DNA from: Cinnamomum chago
Taxonomy: Eukaryota; Streptophyta; Magnoliopsida; Laurales; Lauraceae
Direction of reading: 5' to 3'
Length of the DNA: 64,000 nt
NCBI GenBank assembly: GCA_038049695.1
Contig: CP142461.1
Location: 31,937,001-32,001,000 of the forward strand
Of the stretch, positions 49,031 to 60,200 are shown in pieces. The notes under the pieces are model-generated. The model did not search any database and was not told where the DNA came from. It worked only from the letters and a program-made list of their open reading frames with translations. The translations under genes were made by a program, and so were the position numbers. The stretch's first letter is position 1, and every line of letters starts with the position of its first letter.

Positions 49031-50452
49031 AACAATGAGTCTATATGGACCGATTTGTGTACTGATCCCACGTGGATGTCCACTTGGCGCTGAGGTGGAC
49101 CAAGTGAACGAAAACTTTTGAAAGGCCGCTGGAATGAAAAAAAGAGAGGAAATTATGCCCTAAAACAGATGGTTCTTCTCCCTCCCAAAAGCTCTAGCTC
49201 GTCTCCCTTCCAAACTCTCTTCACCTCCCTGGATCTCTTCTCTCTTGCTCGGTTAAATCGCGCATCTCTCTCTCTCTCTTTGTGCGCAACAACTCACAGC
49301 ATTGCTCTGGTGAGGTGCGAGCGAGACAGTAATAGAGAAGCGGCAAAGAGGAGGAGAAAGGAAGGGAGAGGAGGAAGAGGAGCAGCGCGCTGGTCCTTCG
49401 ACGCTCAGATATGTTGTTGTTGGATTTTTTTTTAAATCGTACAAATTATATTGAGTTTTCATATTGGGATTTATGTTGTTGATCTCCTTCCATTTCTTTC
49501 ATTGGTTTTTTTAGAGGCGCACTTATGAAATGTTTATTGATTTTCTCATGTCGCTCTTATTCAAAATTAATCTGGTAAGATGTTATTGTGCAAGTGGTGA
49601 AGCCACTACCGATTAATGCAGATGAGATGAGAATGTCAGCATGACGGTGATTATTTGGAAGTGGGTGAAAGCAAAACCAATTCCATAAACTAGAATGAAA
49701 GTTACATATGTGCTCTTTGTCATAATAAATTTCAAGTAACTCAAGCTATCCGAGTGCATGGTGAGTCAGCTACACTTGGTTTACCTACATAAGAATGTGC
49801 CTTAAATGAAGTTTCTAAGAAAATTGAGTGCAAGGCAACCTGATTGCAGGGGATCAAAGGAAGCCCTTTAATGGCTTAGTATCAATGGTGGGGACTATGG
49901 CCTTCCAAGATAGTGATGCGATCGAATGCAGTGCCAGGACCAGTTCCTTTTTATGTTTTGTTTAACTTGTTAATCATTAGCGTTTTTATGTTTTGAGTTT
50001 GTTTTTTCAACCCGTCTCAGTTGATGCAATATCACTTTACGAGTGCTTATAATTCACCCTTCTTCACCAAAAACTCTGGCGCCCCTGTTTGGAACAACTT
50101 AGCATTGACGGTTGAGTCAAGAGGTATTCATTCGATAATTGGATATTGGGAACTTAATGTCTTTATGTTTATTTATTCTTCTACAAAGTATTTTATATGT
50201 GTTTTTTCCCTCATCATTCAATGTCTGACCGTTTGGATGTTTTCTTTTTATTGGAATTTAGATTTGGACACAGAGATGGAGTTTTCATCTTCTACTATGA
50301 ATTTCATGAAGGTTATCGATCAGATAGTCTTAAGAAATGTGAGTTCCTCAAGTGTTTTGATGTTTTTTTATCAAATGTGTAATAATCCAATGTTTGTTTG
50401 GTTTTTTTTTTTTAATTTCCTTGTAAAAAGAGGGACGTGGATATCAAAGTGC
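49031..50452 (+). repeat. left arm of a 5.6 kb inverted repeat
   Basis: Matches the reverse complement of 53146-54596 along its whole length with few substitutions and small indels. Paired landmarks: GAGTCTATATGGACC (49037) with 54575-54589; the catalase-like segment near 50033 with about 53583; ATATCAAAGTGC (50441) with about 53157. The arm starts only about 95 bp upstream of the RPAP2 start codon, so it abuts that gene's 5' leader. It includes a (CT)n tract near 49268 and a mutated splice donor (CTCAG|AT) near 49412. Confidence 0.9.
50033..50126 (+). pseudogene. catalase N-terminal exon fragment (left arm)
   Basis: Encodes SAYNSPFFTKNSGAPVWNN and then LALTVESRG, the start of plant peroxisomal catalases, ending at a GT (AGAG|GTATTC). 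Only this short stretch is catalase-like. The haem-binding and catalytic parts are absent. A mirror copy lies in the right arm. Confidence 0.7.
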
Positions 50453-50759
50453 ATGTGCAGGGTACGACTATGGTCGATATGGAGATATTTTAACACATCC
50501 AGTGGGATTAGATGAGATCATCACACAAGAGAATGTGAATTTAACGGTAAGAATACCCCTAACTTACTAGAAGTTCTGTAACTGTATTGCATTTGGCCTC
50601 ATACACTTTATGCATGTGTAGGTTTCGGCGGTAGAAGTTGAATTGAACATTTAAGAAGATCTGTCAAAATGAAATATGCAAAGAAGATCACTTGGATACT
50701 TTGTAGGTTGTGTTCGTGCAAGATTCACTTGGATCACTTGGAGTGTTGCCTCCATTCAC

Positions 50760-50910
50760 GTTGTTGTCACTTTAGATACATTGTTGGATTTTGTTGGATT
50801 TGTTGGATTTTGTCATAGATACGTTGGCTGTTTATGTTGGTGTTGGATTTGTATTTGTTGGATTTTGTTGGATTTGTTGGATATGTTGGATATGTTGGAT
50901 TTGTTGCCAT
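50760..50910 (+). repeat. (GTTGGATTT)n-like minisatellite
   Basis: Repeated GTTGGATTTT, GTTGGATTT and GTTGGATAT units, partly interrupted, in the inverted-repeat spacer. Confidence 0.8.
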
Positions 50911-51455
50911 TTTGGATATATCAGATACACCAATTTTGTATTTGTGAAATAATTATGTTGGATTTAAAGCTCAATTTCTAACTTCTATTACATGCCAGTT
51001 ATGATGAAACTGTTATGTGGGCTTCTTTCAATTTTCATATTCTGAATCTAATTGCTTAGTTATTGTTTCTGCACTTGGTTCGTTCCTATTAGTATCTGAT
51101 TAGCACTTTTGTGTTTCATTTGTTTCCCTTTTCAATTGAATTTATATCGGATCTGCCATAAAAAGGTTATTACCAATATTGAGGGTCAGCCAAATGTAAA
51201 CACTAAGTGGTCTTTATCATAGATTCCTACATATATACAGACCATATGGATCTTTGGATGATAGGCCCCTACATTCTGTTGCTCGTATATTTTCCACTTA
51301 TGTCGATTGGAGTGCTGCAGGAACTGAAGAATTATGGAATCTTGGTGTCATGTCTCTTTCTTTTTGTGCAATTAAGTGGAATTCTTGTCTTTGTGGACGG
51401 GCCAGAATGAAGATTCTGACCATCCATGCAAAAGAGCTGACATGACACATCCATG

Positions 51456-52262
51456 CAAGGTTTGAGCAGATTTCAGCAACTGTGTTGTAAAAGTGCGCAG
51501 TTTGAAAAGCAAGCAAATGTCATTGTATCATGCCGGAAAATAGCAGAATTTAAGTTTGTAATATGAACTTTCAAAGCCCCAAATTTTGGATAAAAAATCC
51601 CTTGGGAAGCGGGTTAACCACTGCCCCCAACAGGGGTACTCAGCAAGGTTTCAGCAGATTTCAGCAACTGTATTACAAAAGTGCGCAGTTTGAAAAGCAG
51701 GCAAACGTGATTGTATCGTCTCGGAAAATAGCAGAATTTAAGTTCATAATATGGATTTTGAAAGCCCCAAATTCCGGACAAAAAATCCCTCGGGAAGTGG
51801 GTTAACCACTGCCCCCAACGAGGGTACTCAGCAAGGTTTGAGCAGATTTCAGCAACTGTGTTGCAAAAGTGCGCAGTTTGAAAAGCAAGCAAATCTCATT
51901 GTATCGTGCCGGAAAATAGCAGAATTTAAGTTCGTAATATGGACTTTCAAAGCCCCAAATTTTGGATAAAAAATCCCTTAGGAAGCGGGTTAACCACTGC
52001 CCCCAATAGGGGTACTCAGCAAGGTTTCAGCAGATTTCAGCAACTGTGTTGCAAAAATGCGCGGTTTGAAAAGCAGGCAAACGTGATTGTATCGTGCCAG
52101 AAAATAGCAGAATTTAAGTTTGTAATACGGACTTTGAAAGCCCCAAATTTCGGACAAAAAAATCCCTCGGAAAGTGGGTTAACCACTGCCCCAAATAGGG
52201 GTACTCAGCAAGGTACAATAATATTTTCAAATACTGTGTTGCAAAAGTGCGCTGTTTGAAAA
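51456..52262 (+). repeat. 188-bp tandem array, about 4.3 copies
   Basis: Copies start CAAGGTTT(G/C)AGCAGATTTC at 51456, 51644, 51832 and 52020, and a partial, diverged one at 52209 (spacings 188, 188, 188, 189). Each unit includes GTGCGCAGTTTGAAAAGC and GGGTTAACCACTGCCCC. It lies in the spacer between the inverted-repeat arms. Confidence 0.95.
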
Positions 52263-52559
52263 TGGTTTGAAACTTCTCCTTTAAAAGAGATATTCACGTC
52301 AATCTCCTACATACAAGAATTTTCATTTGGGCTACAACAAACATCATGGAAATTAGAGTAAATAACTTGGGCTAAAAAGTTTAAAGTTGTCCCATAACAT
52401 CCATTGACCACAAATAAGCTCTCATATAATCATATACAAAAATAAGTGATTCGTTCATTTACCCCAAATACAATTGGTTCATACAACAACAACTTCCATT
52501 AATCAAAGTACAAAAAAAAAGAGAGAAGAAAGTTTACCATCTAACCTATCCATTATCAA

Positions 52560-52870
52560 CCAACCCCTTACATAATGGCAGCTCCCAATCAGAAAGAATA
52601 CATGATTGATGCTACATTCGATACAATAATACCACAAGCAGGACATCGTAAACAATGAGAACAACTGTGAAGATTCGAAAATTTTGCTCAAGCTTCTCTA
52701 ATCTTGTAACAACATTTGCCACATGGCTCTCAGTTTCAGGGGGGCATAGCACGGAGTACTTTGGTAAGGATATGGGTGATTGACCGTGGATCTCACATAA
52801 TCATCACACCAACCAATAAAGTTGTTGCATTCCTGTTTTTTCCTCGCATATGGTTCGTTAACATTGTCAG
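52560..52870 (-). pseudogene. GRF-type zinc-finger-like protein fragment
   Basis: On the minus strand a CNNFIGWCDD segment (about 52865-52835) recalls the CxxFxWxD core of plant GRF zinc-finger small proteins. About 100 bp on, in another frame, LEKLEQNFRIF leads into a hydrophobic stretch (VVLIVYDVLLVVLLY), like the coiled-coil/membrane tail of that group. The frame is broken between the two. The family call is tentative. Confidence 0.4.
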
Positions 52871-53145
52871 ACAACAATCACGTTTTGCAATAAAATCACG
52901 AATTTAACATTTCCCACATAAGACTCCTCACGATTTTTGTTCCACCAGAAAGCTCTGTTGATGGCTATCAACTGTTAAAAAATACGCATAAACAAGTAAT
53001 TGGTTGATAACTCAGCCTTTTTACCAAGAACATTCCAGTTGGACCTCCAGAAAATCCCCACTGAACCCAAATTTGAGCCATAATATAAGCCTCCTCATTT
53101 TCTGCTGGATACCATCTCAATGGCTGCCCTTAGCCAAAACCATGA

Positions 53146-54596
53146 GCACTTTGATATCCACGTCCCTCTTTTTACAAGGAAATTAAAAATGAAAAGGAAA
53201 AAAAAAAAAAAAACCAAACAAACAAACATTGGATTATTACACATTTGATCAAAAACATCAAAACACTTGAGGAACTCACATTTCTCAGACTATCTGATCG
53301 ATAACCTTCATGAAATTCATAGTAGAAGATGAAAACTCCATCTCTGTGTCCAAATCTAAATTCCAATAAAAAGAAACATCCAAGCGATCAGACATTGAAT
53401 GATGAGGGAAAAAACACATATAAAATACTTTGTAGAAGAATAAATAAACATGAAGGCATTAAGTTCCCAATATCCAATTATCAAATGAATACCTCTTGAC
53501 TCAACAGTTAATGCTAAGTTGTTCCAAACAGGGGCGCCAAAGTTTTTGGTGAAGAATGGTGAATTATAAGCACTCGTAAAGTGGTACTGCATCAACTGAG
53601 ACGGGTTGAAAAAACAAACTCAACATAAAAACGCTAATGATTAACAAGTCAAACAAAACATAAAAAGGAACTGGTCCTGGCACTGCATTCGATCGCATCA
53701 CTCCCCTGGAAGGCCATAGTCCCCACCATTGATACTAAGCCATTAAAGGACTTCCTTTGATCCCTGCAATCAGGTTGCCTTGCACTCAATTTTCTTAGAA
53801 ACATCATTTAAGGCACATTCTTATGTTGGTAAACCAAGTGTAGCTGACTCATCATGCACTCGGATAGCTTGAGTTAACTTGAAATTTGTTATGATAAAGA
53901 GCACATATGTAACTTTCATTCTAGTTTATGGAATTGGTTTTGCTTTCACCCACTTCCAAATAATCACCGTCATGTTGACATTCTCATATCATCTGCATTA
54001 ATCGGCAGTGACTTCACCACTTGCACAATAAACTTCTTACCAGATTAATTTTGAATAAGAGCGACATGAAAAAATCAATAAACATTTCATAAGTGCGCCT
54101 CTAAAAAAAACCAATGAAAGAAATGGAAGGAGAACAACAACATAAATCTCAATATGAAAACTCAATATAATTTGTACGATTTAAAAAAAATCCCAACAAC
54201 AACATACCTGGGCGTCGAAGGACCAACGCGCTGCTCCTCTTCCTCCTCTCCCTTCCTTTCTCCTCCTCTTTGCCCCTTCTCTATTATTGTCTAGCTCGCA
54301 CCTCACCAGAGCAGTGTTGCGAGCTGTTGCAGAGAGAGAGAGAGAGAGATGCGCGATTTCACCGAGCGAGAGAGAAGAGATCCAGGGAGGCGAGGAGAGT
54401 ATGGGAGGGAGACGAACCAGAGCTTTTGGGAGGGAGAAGAACCAGCTGTTTTAGGGAACAATTTCCTCTCTTTTTTTCATTTCAGCGGGCTTTCAAAAAC
54501 TTTCATTCACTTGGTCCACCTCAGCGCCAAGTGGACTTCCACGTGGGATCAGTCTACAAATTGGTCCATACAGTCGGTCCATATAGACTTATTGTT
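53146..54596 (-). repeat. right arm of a 5.6 kb inverted repeat
   Basis: Reverse complement of 49031-50452. Unlike the left arm it keeps an intact splice donor (minus strand CCCAG|GTATGTTG, about 54212). It has a short duplicated stretch near 54560 not present in the left arm. Confidence 0.9.
53490..53583 (-). pseudogene. catalase N-terminal exon fragment (right arm)
   Basis: Mirror of 50033-50126, encoding the same SAYNSPFFTKN..GAPVWNN stretch with one Ser to Phe change. It is part of the inverted-repeat arm. Confidence 0.7.
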
Positions 54597-57265
54597 TTTT
54601 CTTTTTATGGTAGAGTTGTGGAGGAAACTTCATGAATGAGGGAGGATTTTCTCTTGCAAGCAAAGCTGCATGTATAGTGCAGCTACATGGGACTCACTTG
54701 GACCCACCTTTGATAAGTATAGTGAATATCACACGCTCATCCTACCATGATCTTGGACCATGCTCACTTGCGGACCTAAGTGTTACGCACTCGCGTGGTT
54801 CAAAAATACGTGGATAAGATATTAAAATATTTAATTTTATTATTTAACTTTTTCACTTGACCATATGACGTACCACCCAAATAAGAATTTTGGGTCGTCG
54901 TTGTTTATGATCATCGAGCTTTTTATTGACTATCGGATTAAGCTTGAAAGAAATCTATGTGTAAAAGTTGATTAAACTAATAGATTGTTAATTCCATGGC
55001 CAGAATAATATGATGGCGTTGGCTCTTTTTTTTTTTCGTGACCCTTATCCACCGGAACTCCTTACTTTAGCATGTTAGATGTAGTCGTATAACTTTTGTT
55101 TTCATTTGTCATTTTTTTAGCATTTTTTTTTCTAACTCATGAATGTTACATGTAGATGGATTTCATCCTCTCTAGTGATATACCCTCAAATTTAAGTTCA
55201 AAATGAGTAGGTCCCACTGCCCAATGGAGCACACGATGGAAATTATAACACCATGTCATCAATGATTCCACTTCATTGGATAGTCAGGTTTTTGTTGTGT
55301 GCTCAATGGGATAGTGGGACCCACTTCTTTTGAACTTAAGTTTTGGGGACCATCTTGAACCATATCATCTCTATTTGGGTCCCACAATGGAATTTCAGGA
55401 TTTTGAGTTTTAGTTTCATGTAATAGTTGCAATAGAGGAGGAGCTGGACTCCTCATTTGAGTAGCTTGGATTTCTAATAGGTGCACCGGGATGGGAGTTG
55501 TGTTAATAAAAGGACAAATCCTTATTTTAACTAGCAAAGATTTCAAATAAGGCCTTAAATTTTTTTTCTTTATTTAAAAAAAAAAAGACATAAGTTCCAT
55601 AACTTTTTAAATTGAAGAAACTGATCACAATCAGATTTTACCACAAATTGGTAGAATATGTAACTATTTAGCCTTAAGATCATTTGCCTAAAACTAAAAA
55701 TTTGGAATCATTTGATCCAACTGCTGTTACTTATACCTACCCTTAATTTTTCACTTACGCCACCTAATTAACATCAAAATCTGACATCTTTTATCTGCAT
55801 CCAAGTTGGCACACAACAGTGGGGTGGTAGAGAGTAACTCATAAATGAAACAAACCGAAGAGATAAGGGCCTGGGAAGGGGCAAATCCGTTTTTGGGCTG
55901 ATTCCTGGTGTGGTCATCGACCACTGTTTGAGTTACATGAGGGTAATATAGACTTGAAGATCAAAGTTCAGGATATGATAACTGATGGGGCTTGGAACGA
56001 GCAAGCTATTCCAACAGGCATTTTTTTCTTTAAAAAAGAACACTTTTGGATATGTGCAGGTGAATGAAGATCTGCGCCTGAACCGAAAGGGAGTTTTTCG
56101 GTTAAATCCGCTTGGGAGTTTATATGAAGTCCTAGACAGATGGTAGGGTGGTCCAAGTAAGCATCCGTCGAGGACAGCGTTTAGGCCGGTGGCGCAGGAT
56201 CGCTTCTTGAGGCTCTTTGCATTGGCGGCTACAGGAGCGGAGCTTGAGACGGGTGAGGTTATCGCAGCAAAGGGAGATAAGTTCCCTAGCCGACGAAGAA
56301 GAACCCTAGCAGCAAGAAAAAGTGGGAAAAATGAACAAAAAACGCTAAAAGACATCATATATATGGAGAGGTAAATTCATCATTCCCACTTTTCCATTAC
56401 AGCGGATACTTTGCAAAAATAACCAAAGTACACGTAGGTATTATGCCATTTTCCCAATTCCCAAATATAAAAGACCCCCATAATCCATCAAACCCCATCA
56501 CACTCACTAACTCCTAGTGCAAATCCCTCTGCACTCACTCTAATTCGATACTAATCCGAATTATATTCAACACTGGATCAAATTTCATAAAAATAAGTCG
56601 GCCATCAGTAAATCCTCTCATGCATAGATGCATAATACTCTCGTTAGGGAGAACTCTCACAGAAGACAACTTTCTTTTTACCACCAGTAATGGTCGGTGT
56701 CCAATTAATTCTAAAATGCTCTAATTCCCAGCAACACCACCTCTTACCCCAGGGCAACATATTTTTGTACAAGCTAAGGTATAACAGGAACAACAGTATA
56801 TAGAATGCCAAAAAAGGAGATAAAAGTGTACAAATTGGAAGGCGTTCTAGAGAGCCAGTGGCGCACAGTGGTAAGTGCACACTATTGATTTGAGGCATGC
56901 TAGTAAGTTACCATAAAAACAAAAGGCCAAATACAAAAAAAGGGCAAAAAGAGCAGACGAAATTGGAAGGCTTTCCAAGTTCCAATCCCTGTAAATGTAC
57001 ACGTTCAAATTCAAGATCCCATGCTCAACCGCTGATTTCTTCCCCATGAATTTGCATTACTCCTGTTGAGAACTCCATTCTCTGCAAAGCAAGAAGTAGA
57101 TTCAAGTAGCCACCTGTATAAAAAAAAATAAAAAGCATAAATTAAGAATGCAGGGTATATTTCTACTCATTTTGCAAGTTTCTGAATCAGAGGCCAAAAA
57201 GGGTGATAGAATCTTTGTCCATACCTAGGTTAAGATGCAAGGATAGAAGAGCGAGTAATTCAAAT
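54597..57265. other. gene-free stretch between inverted repeat and GT47 gene
   Basis: No supported gene. A short hairpin lies at 55187-55345. A 141-codon minus-strand frame (56358-55933) has no motif I recognise. The right end probably holds the 3' UTR of the GT47 gene. Confidence 0.45.
55187..55345. repeat. foldback (hairpin) sequence of about 160 bp
   Basis: Left arm around 55191-55235 (TTTAAGTTCAAAATGAGTAG, GTCCCACTGCCCAATGGAGC) pairs with right arm around 55297-55343 (GCTCAATGGGATAGTGGGAC, CCACTTCTTTTGAACTTAAG) with a few mismatches. The loop is about 60 bp. It is MITE-like, with no target duplication identified. Confidence 0.65.
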
Positions 57266-60200
57266 TTAGTATTTGATCACATGATGCCGTAACCATAGAT
57301 CGTACATGACCATGTGGAAAGCATCAAATTTGGTTGGAGGTGAATGCCACACAAAGTGCTTTTGGACCTAATTGCATACACCAGAAGTTCTCATGAGGAC
57401 AAAAATTCAGGCAGATTCCAAATGAAAATAAAAAGTTACATTACAGGATAGATATTCAAGCAAGCCATATCATAAAATGTCAATATATGTTATTAGTACT
57501 GGGCTGACTTCAAATAACTGTCATAACATAATGGTTCTAGAAAGAAAAACTGCAAAATTTCGAATGGAACTATGGAATCCACTGGAACTCTAGAATGTCA
57601 TAAAAGACTAAAACCATTCATGTTACCCCTGTGAAAGGCCCAAAACACAATGAAATTAATCATATAAGGATTTAAATGAGATTTGATTCATTTGAAGCAG
57701 TTGAATGACTTCCACATTCAGATAGATCAGAATGTTCTTTTCCGCCATTCCATAATGGTTTTGGTTATCAAATAACATTTCAGCAGCTCCATTATCATAG
57801 TCATCGTCATCGTCATCATCAAAGCCTTGTCCCAACCATGTTGGGGTTAGCTAGAAGAATTATGTTTCTCCATTCTAGTTTATCTTGGGCCAAATCCTCT
57901 AACAGGTTGTACTTCTTCAGATCTATCCTTGCTACCTCCATCCATATACTCTTCGGTCGACCCCCTCTTTCCTCGGGCCACAAAACCTACATAGAAAAAC
58001 ATTTCTTCACCCATGCCAATGCGCATTCAACGTCCAAACCATCTCAAACAAGTTTACGACTATCCCTAAATGCCCGCAAATGCACTCGTTTCTAATTATG
58101 TCTTTTGTAGCTTTATCTCACATCCATCTCAACATTCTCATCTTTGCTATATTCATTTTTTGCATGTTTTGTTTTCTGCTTCGCCAACATTTTGCTCTGT
58201 AAGTCTAGCATGATATAATTGTTGTCTTGGAAATTTTTTCCTTTAATCCTATCGGTATGTGTCCATCACAAAGCACTTCAAAAGAAACTCTCCATTAGTC
58301 CTCTTCAACCATCTAGCTCCTATCCTATGTTCTTACTAATTATAGAACCAAGCCAGGTATCAAAGGATCCTCTTTTCATTTTGTCAGAGTTCATACCAAG
58401 GCTGCAACAAAAGGTTCTAGAGAGGTTGTCAAACTACATGATGCAACCCTCCTCTATCCAAGCTTGGGACCTACCTGACACAACCCTCCTTTTTGGGGGT
58501 GGTAGTTACAAGCGGAGCAGTTAATATGAATTCTAAAATAGTGATTAATAATTATTGTGGTGAAACATCCTTGTTAATTAAAATTGGCATTTCACTGGGT
58601 TAGTAACTGCAGCAAATCCAAAAGGCCTTCTTTTTTTTCTCCTATAATAATGCATCCACCATGCAAACAAAAAAGAAAAGAAAAGAAAATTCTCATTTCC
58701 CCTTTCTTGTTGCAGTAGTGGATAAGTGCCATAGTTATGTTTCTCAATGTGAAAAAATTTATTCAAACTTTTTTCTTTGACAATGGTGTCAATACATAAA
58801 TATCCTTTAGTTTGTGCTTTGTGCTCATCTATATATCATAACACCTTTTTTACACTGTAGGAAACATCTTGAAAGACACATAAATAGATATAAAAATATG
58901 TATAGAGAGAGAGAGAGAGATCCGCCCTACTTAAGAATGTACTGCCTCGCTTTCTTTCATTGAAAAGTTACCGTTAAGAAAAAACTATAAATCCATGAAC
59001 ATGGATAAAGTTTTTGTCTGTAAGGACTTTACCTCAACTAATCTCTTATGCAATGCGATGAATTCGTCATCTGATACAGCCTTGAGAATAGATTTCAGCT
59101 GGTAGACATCATCTTCCTTAAGTATGAGAGAGAATTTTCGCCAATCAAGAATGTCGTTGAATGGCAAGTCATAGTAATTAGACAAAATTACTGCAAAAAC
59201 AGAAAAAGGAAAACAAAAACCTACTTAGAAAGAATATTTTACAAAATAAGGAAAAAGGATACCAAGCCAATGCAATGATACATATGGGGAAAGGTTGGTT
59301 TTTAAATATAAGTTCCGCTGTGAGTTCTTTGAAATTTTAGAGCCCAGAAGCCCATTTATCTCAAATGTTAAAAGGCCTAAAAAATACTCACCAGGAACAC
59401 ATCCATAGTGGATTGAATCTGTTATACGTGCACTATTGACCTGGGAACCACCGGGACATATGCAGAATTTAGTCCGGTAAAATGTTTTCTGATAAACAAG
59501 CTCGCCAATAGCCCTATTTATGCGATTGTTGCTAATAGCAAGTTCCGTGTCATTCTCCCAAACACGTGCGAGGATAACTCTAATCCTGGAATTCCGATGA
59601 CCGGCCCAGAAGCCCAGTATTGTCCTGTGAATATTCTTGTTAATATTAGCACTGACTAGCTCAAGAAAAGAATCCATGCACCTGTTTTAAACTTTGGATG
59701 TAATTTTCCACAGTGGCATATACTAATGAACAACAAACTTAGGCATACAACTCAAACAAATAATAAATGCTCTGTCAGAATTTAATAGACAGGAAACAGA
59801 ATATATAGACTATTATTACTATATATAGTATTCTGACCTGTTTTCTATATCATTTCCTCCGGCTGGCAGAGCAAATGGTTGCAGTACTTGAGGGAGAGCC
59901 ACATCCTTGTGTGGGATGTATGCAACATCATAGCTTGGCGAACATACAACACGGATGGAATTCTTGACGAGAAATGGAAGTCCTTCAGTTGCCCTCACAC
60001 CAACATCATGGCAAGTCACGAAAAAATGATCAGCACCGAGGGTCCTATTCCAATAAGGGTACTTGCTCATTAAGCTTTCAACATAGTTCCGCACAATCAC
60101 GGTCATGTTCTCATAAGTTGTGCCCTACAATCATTTAAACACACCACATACCAAATAAGACATAAATCATGCAGCACATAAAGGGTGTTGAGTTCAGATA

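Noticed and set aside
48585..49031. 148-codon minus-strand frame overlapping RPAP2 exon 1
   Set aside because: Arg/Pro-rich shadow of the GC-rich RPAP2 first exon in another frame.
55933..56358. 141-codon minus-strand frame starting MMSFSVF
   Set aside because: No recognisable domain, no splice-supported extension and no homologue I can name.
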